DNA of 64,000 bases from Balanoglossus misakiensis (GCA_040954595.2 CM082581.2:9362001-9426000), one strand, 5' to 3'. Shown: positions 49,101-61,600, numbered from the stretch's first letter. A program made the numbers and translations. The notes: a model not told the origin generated them from the sequence alone.

Positions 49101-52010
49101 AAAACATCCACGACACCTTGCACTACAACTGGCCTTCGTCGACGAACTCTCTCCTTCAACCCGGAAGTGTTCGTTACGCTCGCTCAACTCATGCAATTAT
49201 TCCGAGACTCGCGAGAGGGCGCTATACATTCTAGCTTTTGGCGAGAGCTTCAAGGTCGTCGCTCAAACTTCAGAAGTCAACTTTAGTTTACGCCATCTTT
49301 CCCCGTAGCTTAATGAATATAATGACGGTTTTATATTCCAGGCGCTTGATGGATTCCTGTTCGTTCTGACGTCCGATGGAACGATTTTATACACGTCTGA
49401 AAACATCGCCACGCATCTTGGATTTAACCAAGTGGATCTGGTCCACAGATGCATCTATGGAATCGTTCACCCCGATGATCATCATGAACTCAAAGTTGTG
49501 CTGGAACATACGTTACCCGATCCAAGAAGACCGGTAAGTGTTTCATAGTAAATTAAAATGTTTCCTTCAACAAAAAAACGAAAGCAAGCAAGCAAACAAA
49601 CTGAAAACATAAACTGAACTGAACTAAAGCTAACCAAAATCAAATCAAAGCAAAGCAAACATACTATCATTGGCTATTAACAAATCTCTTCATTTTAGGA
49701 GTCCCAGCAGTCGGTTTATGACGTCACCAACTCAGAATGTCCCGATTATAAGAAGGTCTGTTTTCTGGTGAGACTGAAGTGTTTCAACGGAACCAGCACG
49801 GGATATGTGAAGATGCAGTGCAACGGCACTATGAGATCATTCCCAGAAGTGGTCAAAGCCAGTAGTCGTACATCCTGCCAAGTTCTGTTCGGCGTCTGCA
49901 GACCTTTCATCACCATGGCATCCGATGCCAACATTGACGTGAAGAAAAACGTCTTCAGTAGCAAACACGACATGGATCTCAAAGTGAAAAGTGTGGAGGA
50001 CAGGTCCGTCTCTAGTTGCATTTTTCTATTCTTGACTACATTGTTTTGAAATCAACTTTGTTACTGTAGTTCTCATAATATGTAATGGTGGCTTTTATAT
50101 TTTGTATTCTTAACAGTGTCCATTCTCTTTTATTCCATACAGGGTTTTTGATGTGACAGGCTATGAACCGAGTCAGTTAGAAGGCAAGTCCTTCTACGAA
50201 ATGATACATATACATGACATAGCCACAGTATATGCCTGGCATAAATTATGTAAGTCAATACTCAGTTTATCGTTTATTAAGATATTTTCCATTTTATTTA
50301 GACGTTTTTCGTTTTCCATTCAGCACAACAAAATATTTTACATATCATACATTTTGAATACATACATTCCATTTTTCACGCTACACATCGCACATAAAAT
50401 TTTGACTCATAAATTTGAAAGTATACTAAAATGCCAAATATCTCGTATTAACTTTTGCAGTAGTGGACACATCTGAAATCAACACCATGTATTTTCGCAT
50501 CATGAAAAGTGATGGCACGTGGGTGTGGCTTCACACACGAGGAAAAGTAGTCTTCAAAAATTCTCGAAAATTTTTGGTTTCCATGACTCACTGTCCAGTC
50601 AGGTAAGAATGAAAAATGCAAAATAATTTGTAAGACACTATCAAATAGTACTTGAAAATTTTCACCCCTTGGTATAGATGCAGTATTGAAACAAATGTCA
50701 TGAATTAATTGTGTAATTTTCTTCCTGGATTTAGAGAGGAAGACAGTTCATACTTGGGACAAGAAGCAATGATGAGGAGTCGGTATGCCATCCAAGAACT
50801 GATGAAGAATAAACTCACAACAGAGCCAACGGCGGACGAAGACCAGTACTTGACGTGGAACCCTAACTGCAGCATACTGAAACACAAACAGTTCATCGAC
50901 GACGGGCCTCTCTCCCTCCAGACGTCCGGCAGCATCTGTCCGTCCAGCTACCACCAGTCCACGGACAGACACTCGCCGGTGTTTCCGTCGACCTACGTGT
51001 ACAACAGGTACCAGCCGAGGGAGCGCCCCTCGCTGGTGCGTTCGAAGGCGTTCGAGCCCGTGGCCGCAGCGGCACTGCGCCCACCGGTGGCGGCATTGCC
51101 GCACCACCACGACGGGCAGCAATATCATTTCTTTGGGTACACGTACGAACAACAGTTTACCAGCCTGCCAATGGGCGATAATAACCAGACACCGCTGTAC
51201 ACACAGCAGAGACTGAGCCACATGCCCGTTGAGCACTACCATTACAACGACTGTGCGATGTCATGGCCTCCCCAGCCAGAAATTAAAATCGAGCCCACAT
51301 ACACAAACATTGACAGCCGCCACCAGGCGATGCCATTCGACCCGGTGCCCTTAACTCCACAGACGTCCCCAGATACTGTCTACCACGTGCAATATCACAA
51401 CGCATCCATGACGTCACAAGTTAATAACGGAATGTACCCCAATGCTCCCCTCTCCCCACCACCCTCACCTGTTGCCATAACGTCGGGGTGGAAGGAGTGT
51501 CCCCAGGTCTATCCCGCTGGGGGCGCGAGTCACTCCGGACATTTGGAGTCGGGGTTTCTCAGCTTTAAGGGGAGGGAACCTTGCCATGGGCCGTTGTACA
51601 GAAAGGCAATACACAGGACTCGGGCGCCGAACGGAGCTGGTGAGAACAATTTCACTGGAGCCGCCAGTGAAGATTACTGCGATTTCACGCCCGAAAACGC
51701 GGGAATGCAGCAGGCAGACAGCGTGCAATTCTCGGCCGACAAAAACGCCAAGAGCTGCCTGTACGACACGGCGCACGGCAGGGCGAAATACTGCCAAGTC
51801 CGCGAGAGCCCAGCCGCAAACGGCCACCAGCCGTGCCCAGTAGCAACAGCGAGCAACAATAACTATCTCGGAGCAAAGGTTGCTATCAGCAACGGCCATT
51901 ACAGCCACAGTGATGATCCTCTGACACGGGCATCTTCGTTGCCTCCGATTGGAAGTTTTTTGGACTTTCTCAATGAAGAGATGATAGTTCCAATAAATGG
52001 GTCAGTGTGA
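34110..52010 (+). CDS. AHR: Aryl hydrocarbon receptor-like bHLH-PAS transcription factor
   Basis: Eight coding exons: 34110-34219, 34476-34633, 46760-47058, 49342-49533, 49699-50003, 50143-50249, 50461-50602 and 50735-52010. They total exactly 863 codons (862 aa; human AHR is 848). bHLH at about 36-89: SKRYRDK basic region, ALEALLP helix 1 and RTKIFFQ at the end of helix 2. PAS-A at about 183-300 (ALDGFLFVLTSDGTILYTSE). PAS-B at about 335-437 (VTGYEPSQLEGKSFYEMIH, GTWVWLHTRG). The last exon (424 aa) is a low-complexity, Pro/Ser/His-rich transactivation region ending in PPIGSFLDFLNEE. Known family role: partner of ARNT, binds GCGTG elements, cytosol to nucleus. The basic region has Tyr where AHR has a DNA-contacting His, and no N-terminal RKRRK signal is seen, so this is a divergent AHR or paralogue. 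Weak points: the acceptor of exon 3 (46759) is poor and the donor of exon 5 is GTCCGT. The introns are long (12.1 kb and 2.3 kb). Confidence 0.85.
40117..40344 (+). CDS. Candidate coding exon of unknown gene or isoform
   Basis: A frame bounded by a fair acceptor (CCCACTTCAG at 40116) and a strong donor (GCT|GTAAGT at 40345). It contains an ATG at 40126 and encodes about 73 residues ending in a cysteine/aromatic and basic segment (CDHEWCACLERLFFKPK). The composition looks like protein rather than random DNA. It ends in phase 0, which is compatible with AHR exon 4 (49342) but not with exon 3, so an alternative short AHR isoform is formally possible. It could equally be the first exon of a nested gene. 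I do not recognise the sequence. Confidence 0.28.
42573..42720. repeat. Cluster of short tandem repeats (CGCT, GATC, CAGT, GATAT, GAAGC)
   Basis: Several different four- and five-base repeats stand side by side: CGCT units near 42573, GATC units at 42589-42609, CAGT units at 42610-42629, GATAT units near 42672 and GAAGC-type units near 42694. Probably neutral slippage products. Confidence 0.85.
47994..47999 (-). other. Possible poly(A) signal of AP5S1
   Basis: AATAAA on the minus strand, about 470 bases after the AP5S1 stop codon and inside the same AHR intron, so the nested transcript need not overlap AHR exons. Confidence 0.4.
48470..49066 (-). CDS. AP5S1: AP-5 adaptor complex subunit sigma-1
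   Basis: A single uninterrupted frame of 198 aa; human AP5S1 is 200 aa. The start MVHGFLIHTL, the CRVLYS segment, the RKEQLEIVAKQV stretch, the hydrophobic VVWAATANCAFDLVCDKHEN core and the C-terminal FLPNGQILFMNHRVI are the conserved landmarks of this subunit. Known role: small subunit of the AP-5 complex (with zeta, beta and mu chains) that works with SPG11 and SPG15 in late endosome/lysosome sorting. The gene is intronless and lies antisense inside the AHR-like intron 47059-49341. The ATG at 49066 matches the family start exactly. About 275 bases separate it from the next AHR exon, so its promoter must be short and lies in the GC-richer stretch 49067-49260. The intact frame and conserved length argue against a processed pseudogene. 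Confidence 0.93.
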   Translation of the reverse strand: MVHGFLIHTLQPGTCRVLYSATFGQEDIEIEQADGDESPSGSELRCVRKEQLEIVAKQVQSEFSFRRAVCNRTYEQELQILNSDESALPFEKGVLRLRAGDPFTTERVVVWAATANCAFDLVCDKHENRIQAETVLTTIIRYLQEYVRVISQPTEALTKADKVTTILHQFLPNGQILFMNHRVIRQFEKEMEILLSGK

Positions 52011-52734
52011 GTAGAGAGATGCCGCGCCTAGACTGCCCCCTTCCCCCCTTTCATGCGTGGATCCGTGCAATTGTTATTTGCTGGAGAACTCCCATTGGCT
52101 TCCGTCTGATCTTTTTGAATCTTTCACCTTAATTTCCCAGGGAACAGGTTCAAAGCACACACGTATAACATAGTTGCATAGTCTCTGTGGTACAAAATGA
52201 CAAGTGTCTATTCTCAGCACAGATTGGTGCAGAGAAATAGAACTTTTCTGCCATCGTTTAATAATGATAAACACGTGGTCGTTGCCCTATTAATCTGTTG
52301 TTGGGTTAAAACCCTGCATGACTGAAAGGGTTCAACGGTCTCACTATTTCTTTCTCTAGTTTTTTCAAGATTAAAAGCATTTTATTCAGATCGTTCTTTT
52401 GTGTGGGATTTGTCCGTTTTCTACACCAAGATTTTCTCAACCAATGGTGTATTGAATGTACAATAAGCAACATCCCACGCTGAACGAAGAGATCCTGTTC
52501 ACCCTGTGAATGTTCTAGTCATCCAAGGCCCCTTAGGATTCCTTTGATTTTTTTGACGAACATAAGAGGTTTCACTTTTAACTGAGGTTGAGTTTTCAGC
52601 ATCATTGCAGTTTTGATGCATTTCTACCATCTGAATGTTTCTCTGTCCAACTAAAATTTTGACAATATTTAAATTGTAATTCCTTAATTTATTTTTGTCT
52701 GTAGATTAACTGTACATGTATTTGACAAAAGCTG

Positions 52735-52740
52735 AATAAA
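52735..52740 (+). other. Poly(A) signal of the AHR-like gene
   Basis: AATAAA about 725 bases after the stop codon, in AT-rich sequence. The convergent mini-gene ends (stop) at 53586, so the two 3' ends approach each other closely. Confidence 0.6.
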
Positions 52741-52744
52741 TTCA

Positions 52745-53580
52745 ACATATATCAAAATTTGATGAAAGTGAAAGTGTCTACATTTTTTGGGCAAGTCGAT
52801 TTGTCGATGTAGGTGTTAATCTAGCTGGTATATGGGCGATAAATCGAAATGTCCATTCCAGCTGCAAGATATTGGTGCATTTATGTACATAAGTCTGCAC
52901 GTCCACAGCATAGCGCCAGCGCCTTCTTTCATGAACTATGTGTTGCTTTTGTTTTTTTACTGACAAGAGACGCAGTACAAGCGAACAACATTTTTTAAAA
53001 GAGGTTTTAATTCTTGTTTAAATCTATTTCTTTATAATATGGCAAGACGTGTGACAATAATATGTCAGTATTTTCAGAACACAAAGTCAGCTGAGATGCC
53101 AGACGTTTGTAAACCTCAGAGCTTCATGCATAGGTGGTGTCAACAAAGAGGCCACCGCATTCATTACTCGTCAGTGGTTCAAGTTTGACCCCGGGGAAGT
53201 ACAGGTCAATCTTTCAAAACAGGTCCAGCATCCAATTAGTCACTGTGGTGTTTTCTGAATGCCCGGATGTTGCTTAACATCGCAGTAAACGTCACTAGAC
53301 TACCAATAGCATGTCCGGCTAAATGTGCAAATGTCACGTTTTTGCAGAATTTCTAACACTAGCCCCTGCAAAAATCGTGAAAATGGAGAAAATTTACAGA
53401 AATTTGAAACGTCATCCCAGTTTGTGGTGCCCGGGTGGGTCTATCCACGGTCCTCCAACGCGAGAACCGTGGCGTAACGCACATTGAGTCAAAACCAGTG
53501 ACTTTCATTGATGACATCAGAAACGCGGGATGAAGGTGGTTTCTGTAATCCCACCCGTCTCCTACTTCTGTAGTCTCGTC
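52745..53580. other. Gap between the convergent AHR-like and mini-membrane-protein genes
   Basis: No coding sequence seen. It probably contains the 3' UTR of the minus-strand gene. A minus-strand AATAAA occurs at 52688-52693, just inside the AHR 3' UTR, so the two transcripts may overlap at their ends. Confidence 0.35.
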
Positions 53581-53585
53581 ATCTG

Positions 53586-53996
53586 TTACTGAGTCGAAAA
53601 GAAGGCCGCCACCAGCGTCAGCATCAGCGAGGCCGCCACATAGGTTGCATCGGAGGGCGTCGTCGTTGCAATCATGTCGGGAGTCGTGCCATTCATATCG
53701 CCCCCACCGTCCATTGATGGAGTGCTAGTTGTGTCGTTGACATTGGCTGACACTGCGTTCGTTGAAAATGAAAAGCAAAATAGGAAATTGAAAAAATAAT
53801 TTCCACCCTTTTTGCATTCTTGACGTAATAAATGATCATAAGAGAAACACAAGTAAAAGCGGCTCCAATTGTCCTGTGAAAATTTCTCAAAATTGGTTTG
53901 TGGTGTCTGTATTCAAAATCTTTCCAGGAAGCAATACTAACCGTAAATGAATGCGAATATCGCAAGGAGGGTGATAGTCAGGAGTGCTTTGTTCAT
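53586..53996 (-). CDS. 73-aa small secreted, GPI-anchor-like Thr/Ser-rich protein
   Basis: Two coding exons on the minus strand, 53996-53942 and 53752-53586, joined in phase 1 (donor GTTAGT, acceptor ACGCAG). The protein has a clean signal peptide (MNKALLTITLLAIFAFIY), a Thr/Ser/Asp/Gly-rich middle with possible N-glycosylation sites NDT and NGT, and a C-terminal hydrophobic segment (YVAASLMLTLVAAFF) with no basic cytoplasmic tail. That layout is typical of tiny GPI-anchored mucin-like proteins such as vertebrate CD52, though no homology is claimed. The ATG lies directly after a splice acceptor (ATTATACAG). The 5' UTR is a separate exon ending at 55021 (donor GTAAGA), downstream of a TATA/octamer promoter. 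It is not a recognised family; low complexity makes it hard to confirm by similarity. Confidence 0.6.
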
Positions 53997-55020
53997 CTGT
54001 ATAATTAAACGAGAGAACGACAGTCAGTATTATAAATGTACATGTACAATGTACATTCTAAACACAAAAAATACAGAAAAGGGACTGTCCATGGATAGAG
54101 TCACCCCATTAACCGACACTGAGCTTTTGTGTTTGTTTCTTTCATGCTCTAGACACCACATTAATGCTTACGTAAACATCGCATCGAATAGGCCTTCTCT
54201 TGTTTTCTTTCTCTAGACAGTTGCCGTGCTACACTCTGGCCTAAAGAAAATTGGTGTCCCCTAATGACCCATGACGTCATCGACATGCCTCAACTACTGC
54301 AAACTACGGGTTGTCTTCAGATTCTGGATTTCTAGGATGTTTGACCGACCGCTTTGGAAACTTGCCAGGGAGGAAATGGAGTTGCGATCTCGGCCACCAG
54401 CTATTAAAGTGTCTCCATGCCAAAGTCATGCAAGAAAAGGTAATGAAAACTATTTTCTCGTTGATAGACTGTTCCAAGATGCGCGTGAACTCTTTGCAAA
54501 CAAGGGGAAGTAAAAGTGTTCCCCAAAAAGACCCTGTCAACCGGGCGCGCTGATTGGCAGAGAATCACTCCCACTTCGGACAACGAGATGCAATAAATTA
54601 TTTTCGCGCCCAGTTGATGAAGACGGCCATGCATACCGCGATGACGCGCACATCTTCGGAGAGGAGCACATCGCCACACACACAGTTCACCCTAAAGACC
54701 ACAGGGGTATTCCATTTGATATTGGGGGCTTTGGGAAATGGATAGAAAAGGCTGTGTTACAACCATAACCGACATTATAGACCCAATAGTATATGGGTGC
54801 ATCTATGACTCACACAGCCTCCCGGAAACAAACTTTTTTTATGGGTTGCCGGAAAGAAAGAATTTTTCAAAGTTGGCAGACTGAAAATCTTTTTTCTGAA
54901 AATCTTCCAGTCCCCTTCTCGCAGGTGTACCATCCCCAATCGCGTGAGGGAATGTGACCAGATGAAAAGAAATGCAGACTAGAGAGAGAAAAAGATGGGT
55001 GAGAGAGAAAAAAATCTTAC

Positions 55021-55130
55021 CTTTCTTTGCAGCGGTGGCTAGTCAGCTAAACTGTTGCTGGTGTTGGTAGAATGCAAGTCGGCGTGAGAGTGAGGTTATG
55101 TGAAGCTCAGTATAACGAGCATGCTGCTCA
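55021..55130 (-). other. Probable 5' UTR exon of the mini-membrane-protein gene
   Basis: On the minus strand, a good donor (AAAG|GTAAGA at 55021/55020) lies about 100 bases after the position where the TATA box at 55152-55158 predicts transcription to start. It would join the acceptor directly before the ATG at 53996. The right border is approximate. Confidence 0.4.
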
Positions 55131-55150
55131 TTGCTAGTCGCTCACAAGTT

Positions 55151-55175
55151 CCTTATATGGGCTTATAATTTGCAT
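55151..55175 (-). promoter_or_regulatory. Octamer plus TATA promoter on the minus strand
   Basis: Reading the minus strand, ATGCAAAT (perfect octamer, 55175-55168) is followed by TTATAAG and then CATATAAGG (55159-55151). Octamer plus TATA at this spacing is a compact core promoter, upstream of the predicted UTR exon of the small GPI-like protein. Confidence 0.45.
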
Positions 55176-55179
55176 AAGA

Positions 55180-58100
55180 ATGGTGCAGAACATATTATGC
55201 ACGTATATCGCGCATGAATAAACATAAACGTGTGCCATAAAAGGAAAACAAAATTAGCATGGGTGTGGACTTGGGAAAGTTGATCAAGTTTAACAGACTC
55301 CAGTGACAGTTGAAATGCAGACTGTCCTCGATTGCATGATGAGAATATAAGAAACAAAATGTATCAAACTACAATTTCAGATTGTCCAGGGATTCTTTTA
55401 GATCGCGGTTACTGCACATAGCACACAATCTATTTTGGTAATCATGGATCTGATCATGTGACGTATAACCAGGGCATCTATTGGCTGTAATTTTATTCGA
55501 AATATCCGGTCCTCGTGTAAGTTTCTTTGTTTCTTTGTTGTATTTTAGAGAAATCAGTGCATGTGAATGTTGCGTGATTTCTCCAAACATATTGTTGACC
55601 AAATAATGGCTGCACGACTGGACCAATATAGTCTGGTACCACATCCGGCATTTAAAAAGTTCAAGAAGTTACAGTCAACCAAATAAGGGTTCGTTCCAGC
55701 AGTGTCACAGTGTTAATTGCCCCCATATCAGTCCTTGAAAGACCTGGTTTCTCGCTGCGTGAGTAGAGATAAGGGAACTATTGTCCTGGGCCTTCCGACA
55801 GCTGTTACTGTTTGTGCCCGGAATACACAATATTGGACGATGGGCCATGCTACTCATTACAAGTCGCTCACAAGTTTGGAGCATAGATAAGCTGCTTTGA
55901 TTATTACTAGCACGTAATAGTAAACATAATGGGTGAATAACAAATTCCAATTTTACAAAACCAAGAATGTTGAGTTGACCACATTCGTTGCACACCAGTG
56001 ATGTTCACAGAATTTATGACAGCGAGCATATCCTTGTTCGGCAGTCGACCGAAAGAACGACCACGAAAGAGACTGATTCATCGGATAGATGTTTTGCAAT
56101 CAGAACCACCCAGAAGTGTCGGTTTGTTGAGTCACTTGCCAAAAATGTTCGTGTCACGACACATTTCAGGAGATTGCCCACAACGGGACTTGGGTCATGA
56201 TCGGTTTTGGTGGTGAATTTCTTGGGTGTCGGTATTTCAAGCTTTTCCGAAAACAACATCGAGTTTCCCTGCTTTTGTCATGCGAAACTGTCTATATTTA
56301 GCGGCAGGTTTTGACCACATGAGCAACCGGAAAAATGACACGTTTTATGGATTTTTTTCTTTGCTGTGTGAAGGTGCGAGTGTTTTTGTTACTGCGTTTG
56401 AGGACACAGGTTGCGGGAAATGGCCGGAAGAGTGTAAAGCACGATAACACACTCGATTCTATGCAATGACGAGATTGGGGAGCTCCCTATTGTTATGAGA
56501 ATTGCCCTGAAAGATATCTACTCGCGGGGCCATGGTCCCCGTGAAAGTTTGATTTCTGGTAGACCATAGTTACTTATTGGTAGGTGTTTACAGGAAAAGT
56601 GATCGCCCTCAATGTGACTACGTAGATAACAGAGTAGTACACACATGGTCGCCTGGCGATCTCTGTTTTGGGGCGATCAGTTATGTGACCTCTCTGATCT
56701 TGTCAAAATGGAAAAGGAGAAGTCCTTTACTCTGCATTCGTGACTAGTAGACATGAAGACAGGTAATTTCATTCACTGGAACGGTGTTTCGCTTCCTTCA
56801 ACCCATGGCCCACAGCTGACTGTAAACTTTCTTGTGTAGGTTGGTTGGGTTGGTTCAAATTCGTGACTGAAATATCTATGACGTTTAAGGCAAATCCATT
56901 TGATATTTGCTGGAGGGGACTAGAGCAAATTGGGATAAAAGCATATCTTTTCGACCACTGTGAAGGTAGTGTTTTCCAATTTTGCTCCGCACAGTTGAAA
57001 AATGCACTCCTTGTATTTTACAGGAGAAATTCATCCACAAACAGATAAGCTCAGACAACATGGCGGATTACATGATACACCGGTTATTGTTTGGTCTCAC
57101 TGATACACGGTGGCACCAGATTGTCGATAAGTGCTGACTGTCTTTTTTATGTGTACGCCCTCTAGAGTCTGAATAGAACACCGTACTTCGTGTATGAGAA
57201 TAAAACCCACATCACTATGGTGATTAACTATCACGTGAATACAAACCCTATATGTTAATGAAGTTTCTTTAATTTTTTGGAAAATTTAAATGGCAGTTTT
57301 TATGAAAATAAGACGGTGAACACCATTTTATTCCTTGATTTAAAAAAACTCCACGCACATCGTAATATAGTAACTAAAGAATTGAAAGGTTTGGAGGACT
57401 ATCATTTTTCTGTAAATCTGTTCCCGAGGCGCATGAATCAAGGAGAAATCTTTCATACAGGTTTTCCTGGAACAAGGCCACGTAGATAACATAAGTATGA
57501 TAAAACGTAAAACGACGTTCCAAACCGCAATTTGATAAATGAACGGAACAGCCAAGGTTCAACACGATGTAGTCAAAAACCACTTAAATAAATTATATTT
57601 TGTGTGACGGGAATGAAAAATGCGCGGTACTTATGTGGAAACATGCATATGACACCAACGATTAGCGCAGGGATTAATACCGAACTGATTAATGTTTGGT
57701 TGCCGTGATTTGCACGTTTCTCTGTCGTGTACACTGTCTGTCGAGAACTCAATTCTCTCGAATTCCCCTCTTTTTATTTTCCTGGAAACCGATTCAAATT
57801 GGTTGAATCACCCGTCACGTAAAGTGGCGAAACGTTAACACAAACCACGGGCAACCAGCATTGAAGAATGGAAATCGCTGTTCTTATGTCACACGTAATA
57901 GTGTTCGCTAATTTCCGTCTGCTCCTTCTCTTACATTCTAGTTGATCTTTTCGTCGTTTAAGGCAGACACAAACATCAAAAGATCTCGGTGATAGAAAGG
58001 AAAACATCCTGACCTGCAGTGTGACAAATTGAAAAGCCGAACATCGCCCTAAAAGACGCTCAAGCCAATAGCATTTTAAATCTGCTCGTTATGAGCGAGT

Positions 58101-61100
58101 TTTCGGTGCGAGAAAGTGCGTCTATAATGAGTCGACTTCCTGACTTAAAAACTTGAAATGTCAAAACATTCCTCTTCAAAATCGCTTCGCTATTCATGCA
58201 ATTAGACGTGCAAATATCCCGGTGCAGTCTGAACAAGAAGCAAGAGGGGAAGATAAAAAATTTAAGTGGCTGTATATCACAGGGGCATCGTAAACTCCTT
58301 GGGGACCCCTAAGCTAGTGAAAAATAAGGCAGTCCACAATGCCAGACTTGAGTATGTTATCGGTAGTGTTGTGCCAATCGGCGCTATTTAAGCTGAAAAT
58401 GTAGAAGGATATGGAAATGATGGTGTCATATCAGTGGATGGTATCTGTCTCCGACAGAAATTTGCACTCATCAAGGATATACCTTCTGGCCTAACAGGGG
58501 CTTAATGTTTCTCGTCCTTGGCTAGATTGGTCGAGGGCGAGGTGGGAAAAGTACACTGTCAACTGCCTGTGGTTGTTGCTTTAAAACTATGTAGCTACTT
58601 TGATAGACAACAGAGTGTTAATACCATGAAAAATAATAACTACGATATCCCAAGAACTGGGTTTCGAGGACCGTGGCTTGCATGCGACGGAGAAGCAGTC
58701 TCGGCACACACGCTCAAATCGTTGCCATCAAATTATACATTAAGGCTAATATACAATATCCAGGCCAATGTATACTAATGAAATTATATAGAATCGTATT
58801 CTCTCGGTGCCTCTGATCTCTTTAGGGGTCGCTTAAGCTTATTTCAACATCATATTATCTACTTTGGGAATCTAGTAGTGGGGGGACGAGGTTAAATAAT
58901 TCCTGTTTTCTCGTGTGTGTATTTTCTTATTACTGGGCCGCGATGGGATGATGCGAGATGACTGTCAATCGATCACTATGGAAAACAGCATCGCGCGTAG
59001 TGTCTGGTGTAGACAGTGCGGGGCGTTGGTCAGTGAACTTATTAAGACCGAATGCTGTTTTTTTTTATAAAGCTGATGATGCTGGTTACAAGATCGCATA
59101 ATAGCCTTTTCGGCTTACAGGGTTGCATATATTCGTCCGCATAGAACAGCTCAGTAATCTCGGATAGATAATACATTTACGATAATAACGAGCTACTAAG
59201 TTGCTAAGTATTAGAGAATGCTTTCGAAATAAAGTGAGAATATTAAACTTCAAGACCCCATCAGGACCCCAAATGTCCCGCTGGTCCTATTCGAACGCGG
59301 ATCAAGTGTTAAAAAGACTCCAAAAGAAGGCTATGGCATTATTTGATCCTGTTTATTGCTGTATATTATCCATTTTAGTTTTGTTTCTTCTTTTCACCCA
59401 ATTTGCTGTCTTTCCCCGATTTCCGACACAGACTGTGGTCGCCGCCATGTTGTATGCTTAATATAGGACAGCACACTCCCTGAATATGGCATTGGCTGTA
59501 CACATTTTCGTAATCAGAGTCTCTGGTTTGGCACATGCGCATAAGACAATCGTTGCCCTTTAATGTCTGGTTGTGGCCCTTTCGCTCGGGAGCGGACGTT
59601 CCCAGATGGATAAACCCGTGTGAGAACCCCCACTTTGTGATATTGTTGCGTGCGATGTCGACCCAGATGTTTACTTGATCAGCGTAATTGCAAAACACGG
59701 AAATTAATTGCAAAAATATTAAACCATCACAATTAATTTAGAAAAAAGGACATTCAAGTCATGAGAAACTAGGACAGTTTCATTCCAGTCAAACGTGGCA
59801 AAAATTCACATGACTATAGGCGGAAAATTCAAAATATATAGATTTGTCTCGTCTTAATGAATTAGACGTTTTCAGTGGAAAATATACATCGATGATTTGC
59901 TGTGGTACGCTTGTCAGTAGTGAACTTTACAGGAAATGCGTGACGAGTAGACATAGGTCACGTGATGAAAGGAGGATATTTAGTACATACAATATTTTGT
60001 GAAAATGTCCGTCTTTGAAGCAGGAAATATAAGCTTGCACGTTTTATGTATTTATCAGATTGTGTATAGCCTGGTCAAAAGATTAAATCAACAATTGTCA
60101 TTTTTTTCCAAAATAATATTGCTGGAGGCTTTTTAAGATTATCGACTTAACGTCTAGACAATCGACAAAAAATGAAAATCTGTTTATGGTCGAGAGAAAA
60201 AACCCTGGATGAGCGCGGTGGAATTAAATTCGTAATACTGGAGTGGAGCTTACGTAGAATGGGCAATTCTTCTGCAAAAAAGGGTTTCGAGCTCAGGTTT
60301 GGGCTGTTAAGAGATAGCCGATGATGGACGCGACTCTTCCTGAAATCTGTTAAAATGTGTTGACAAAGCAGGGAAAATGGAAACTGAAACTAGTCCATTT
60401 TGAATTGTTTAGTTAAGCTCCTCGACTTTATATTAATATGGAATTCTTATCTGCCGGAATATGGCGCGTGGGAGATTGAAATAGGAAAATAGATAGCGGC
60501 GATAAAACATGACTCAATAGCCAAGGTTAATAGTAAGCGTCGTTTTCTTGTCTTTCCTGATGACGTCAGGCATCTTCCATCAAGAAATCGAATTAAAAAC
60601 TCCGCGCTTTGAACTTCTAACAAGGTTTCGCGAGGTCTAACGTTGCCTTAGAGACAGAACGATGTTTCTTTTAATTCAGAAACCACGGAGGGGCTGATGT
60701 TTCTTAGCGTCGCGGTGATTGTAATTTAACTTGGCAAAATTCGATAATTTTTTGGAGCGACTTATAAACGCGGGTACGAACGTTGGCGCGCTGGTCGGGT
60801 GCATTGGAGTCGATAATCCAATCTGTAGCGCCATTAACTCTTGACATTATCAGACGGAACAAATCGCCTTATCTGAATATCACTCAGCGCTGCGCTCGCT
60901 TTGATACAAAACGGAGAAACGAAAAAACCAGGCGATGTTTATTAACTACAGTACCGACTGCAGTTACAATTGAGGCATTCTCATACATCTTTCTTTGCGG
61001 AATCCCGCGATGAACCCGTTAAGTGTGTACTCGTGTTTTGCGCATTCATCTAGCTGGACTTAGAGTATTTTCTAAGCGTGAATTATTTCAGATGTCCCGA

Positions 61101-61600
61101 TTTGATATATTGCGCGAATGTGTCCATTGGTCATAACTCTTTTTAGAAGATAACAGCTTGTATGCAGTTGTAATGTAATGTTTCCTATCAACGGATATGG
61201 ACCATTACGGGCACGATTCAAATCCTAGGAAGAGACCGTGTCTGATTTGCGTATAGGCAATGAAGTGTATCCACGTTTACCGGCCCTCTTCTATTCTAAA
61301 TGTAAAATTCATAAACGCGGCTAAAATGTGATTTTTATCATCTCTCAGTTGCTTGTTATTCGTCTCACTCTGCCCATTATTTGCACATCATATATGACTA
61401 CATAATATCGACGACAAAATTAATATTGAGTTGTTGGTCGATCGCGGTCACCGGGCGCCCATTAAATCAAAACTGAAAATTTCGGCTGCAATAATTTGTT
61501 TCAAGCGGGTACGAATAGATGTCAGACATGATTTTTTTGCTTTTCGCACTCTCGATTCTACAGCTGTGGTGACTCGTCGATGCGTTATTAAGCGACGCTT
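55180..61600. other. Gene-poor region
   Basis: I found no supportable gene. Open frames are short and lack splice support. A 30-base sequence near the mini-gene promoter (55121-55150) is repeated at 55847-55876 with 27 matches. A perfect cAMP-response-type palindrome, TGACGTCA, occurs near 60562. Confidence 0.4.

Noticed and set aside
50748-51242. 164-aa minus-strand frame
   Set aside because: It is antisense to the large last exon of the AHR-like gene, whose sense frame is continuous and homologous.
51465-51908. 147-aa minus-strand frame
   Set aside because: Same reason: a shadow of the GC-rich last AHR exon.
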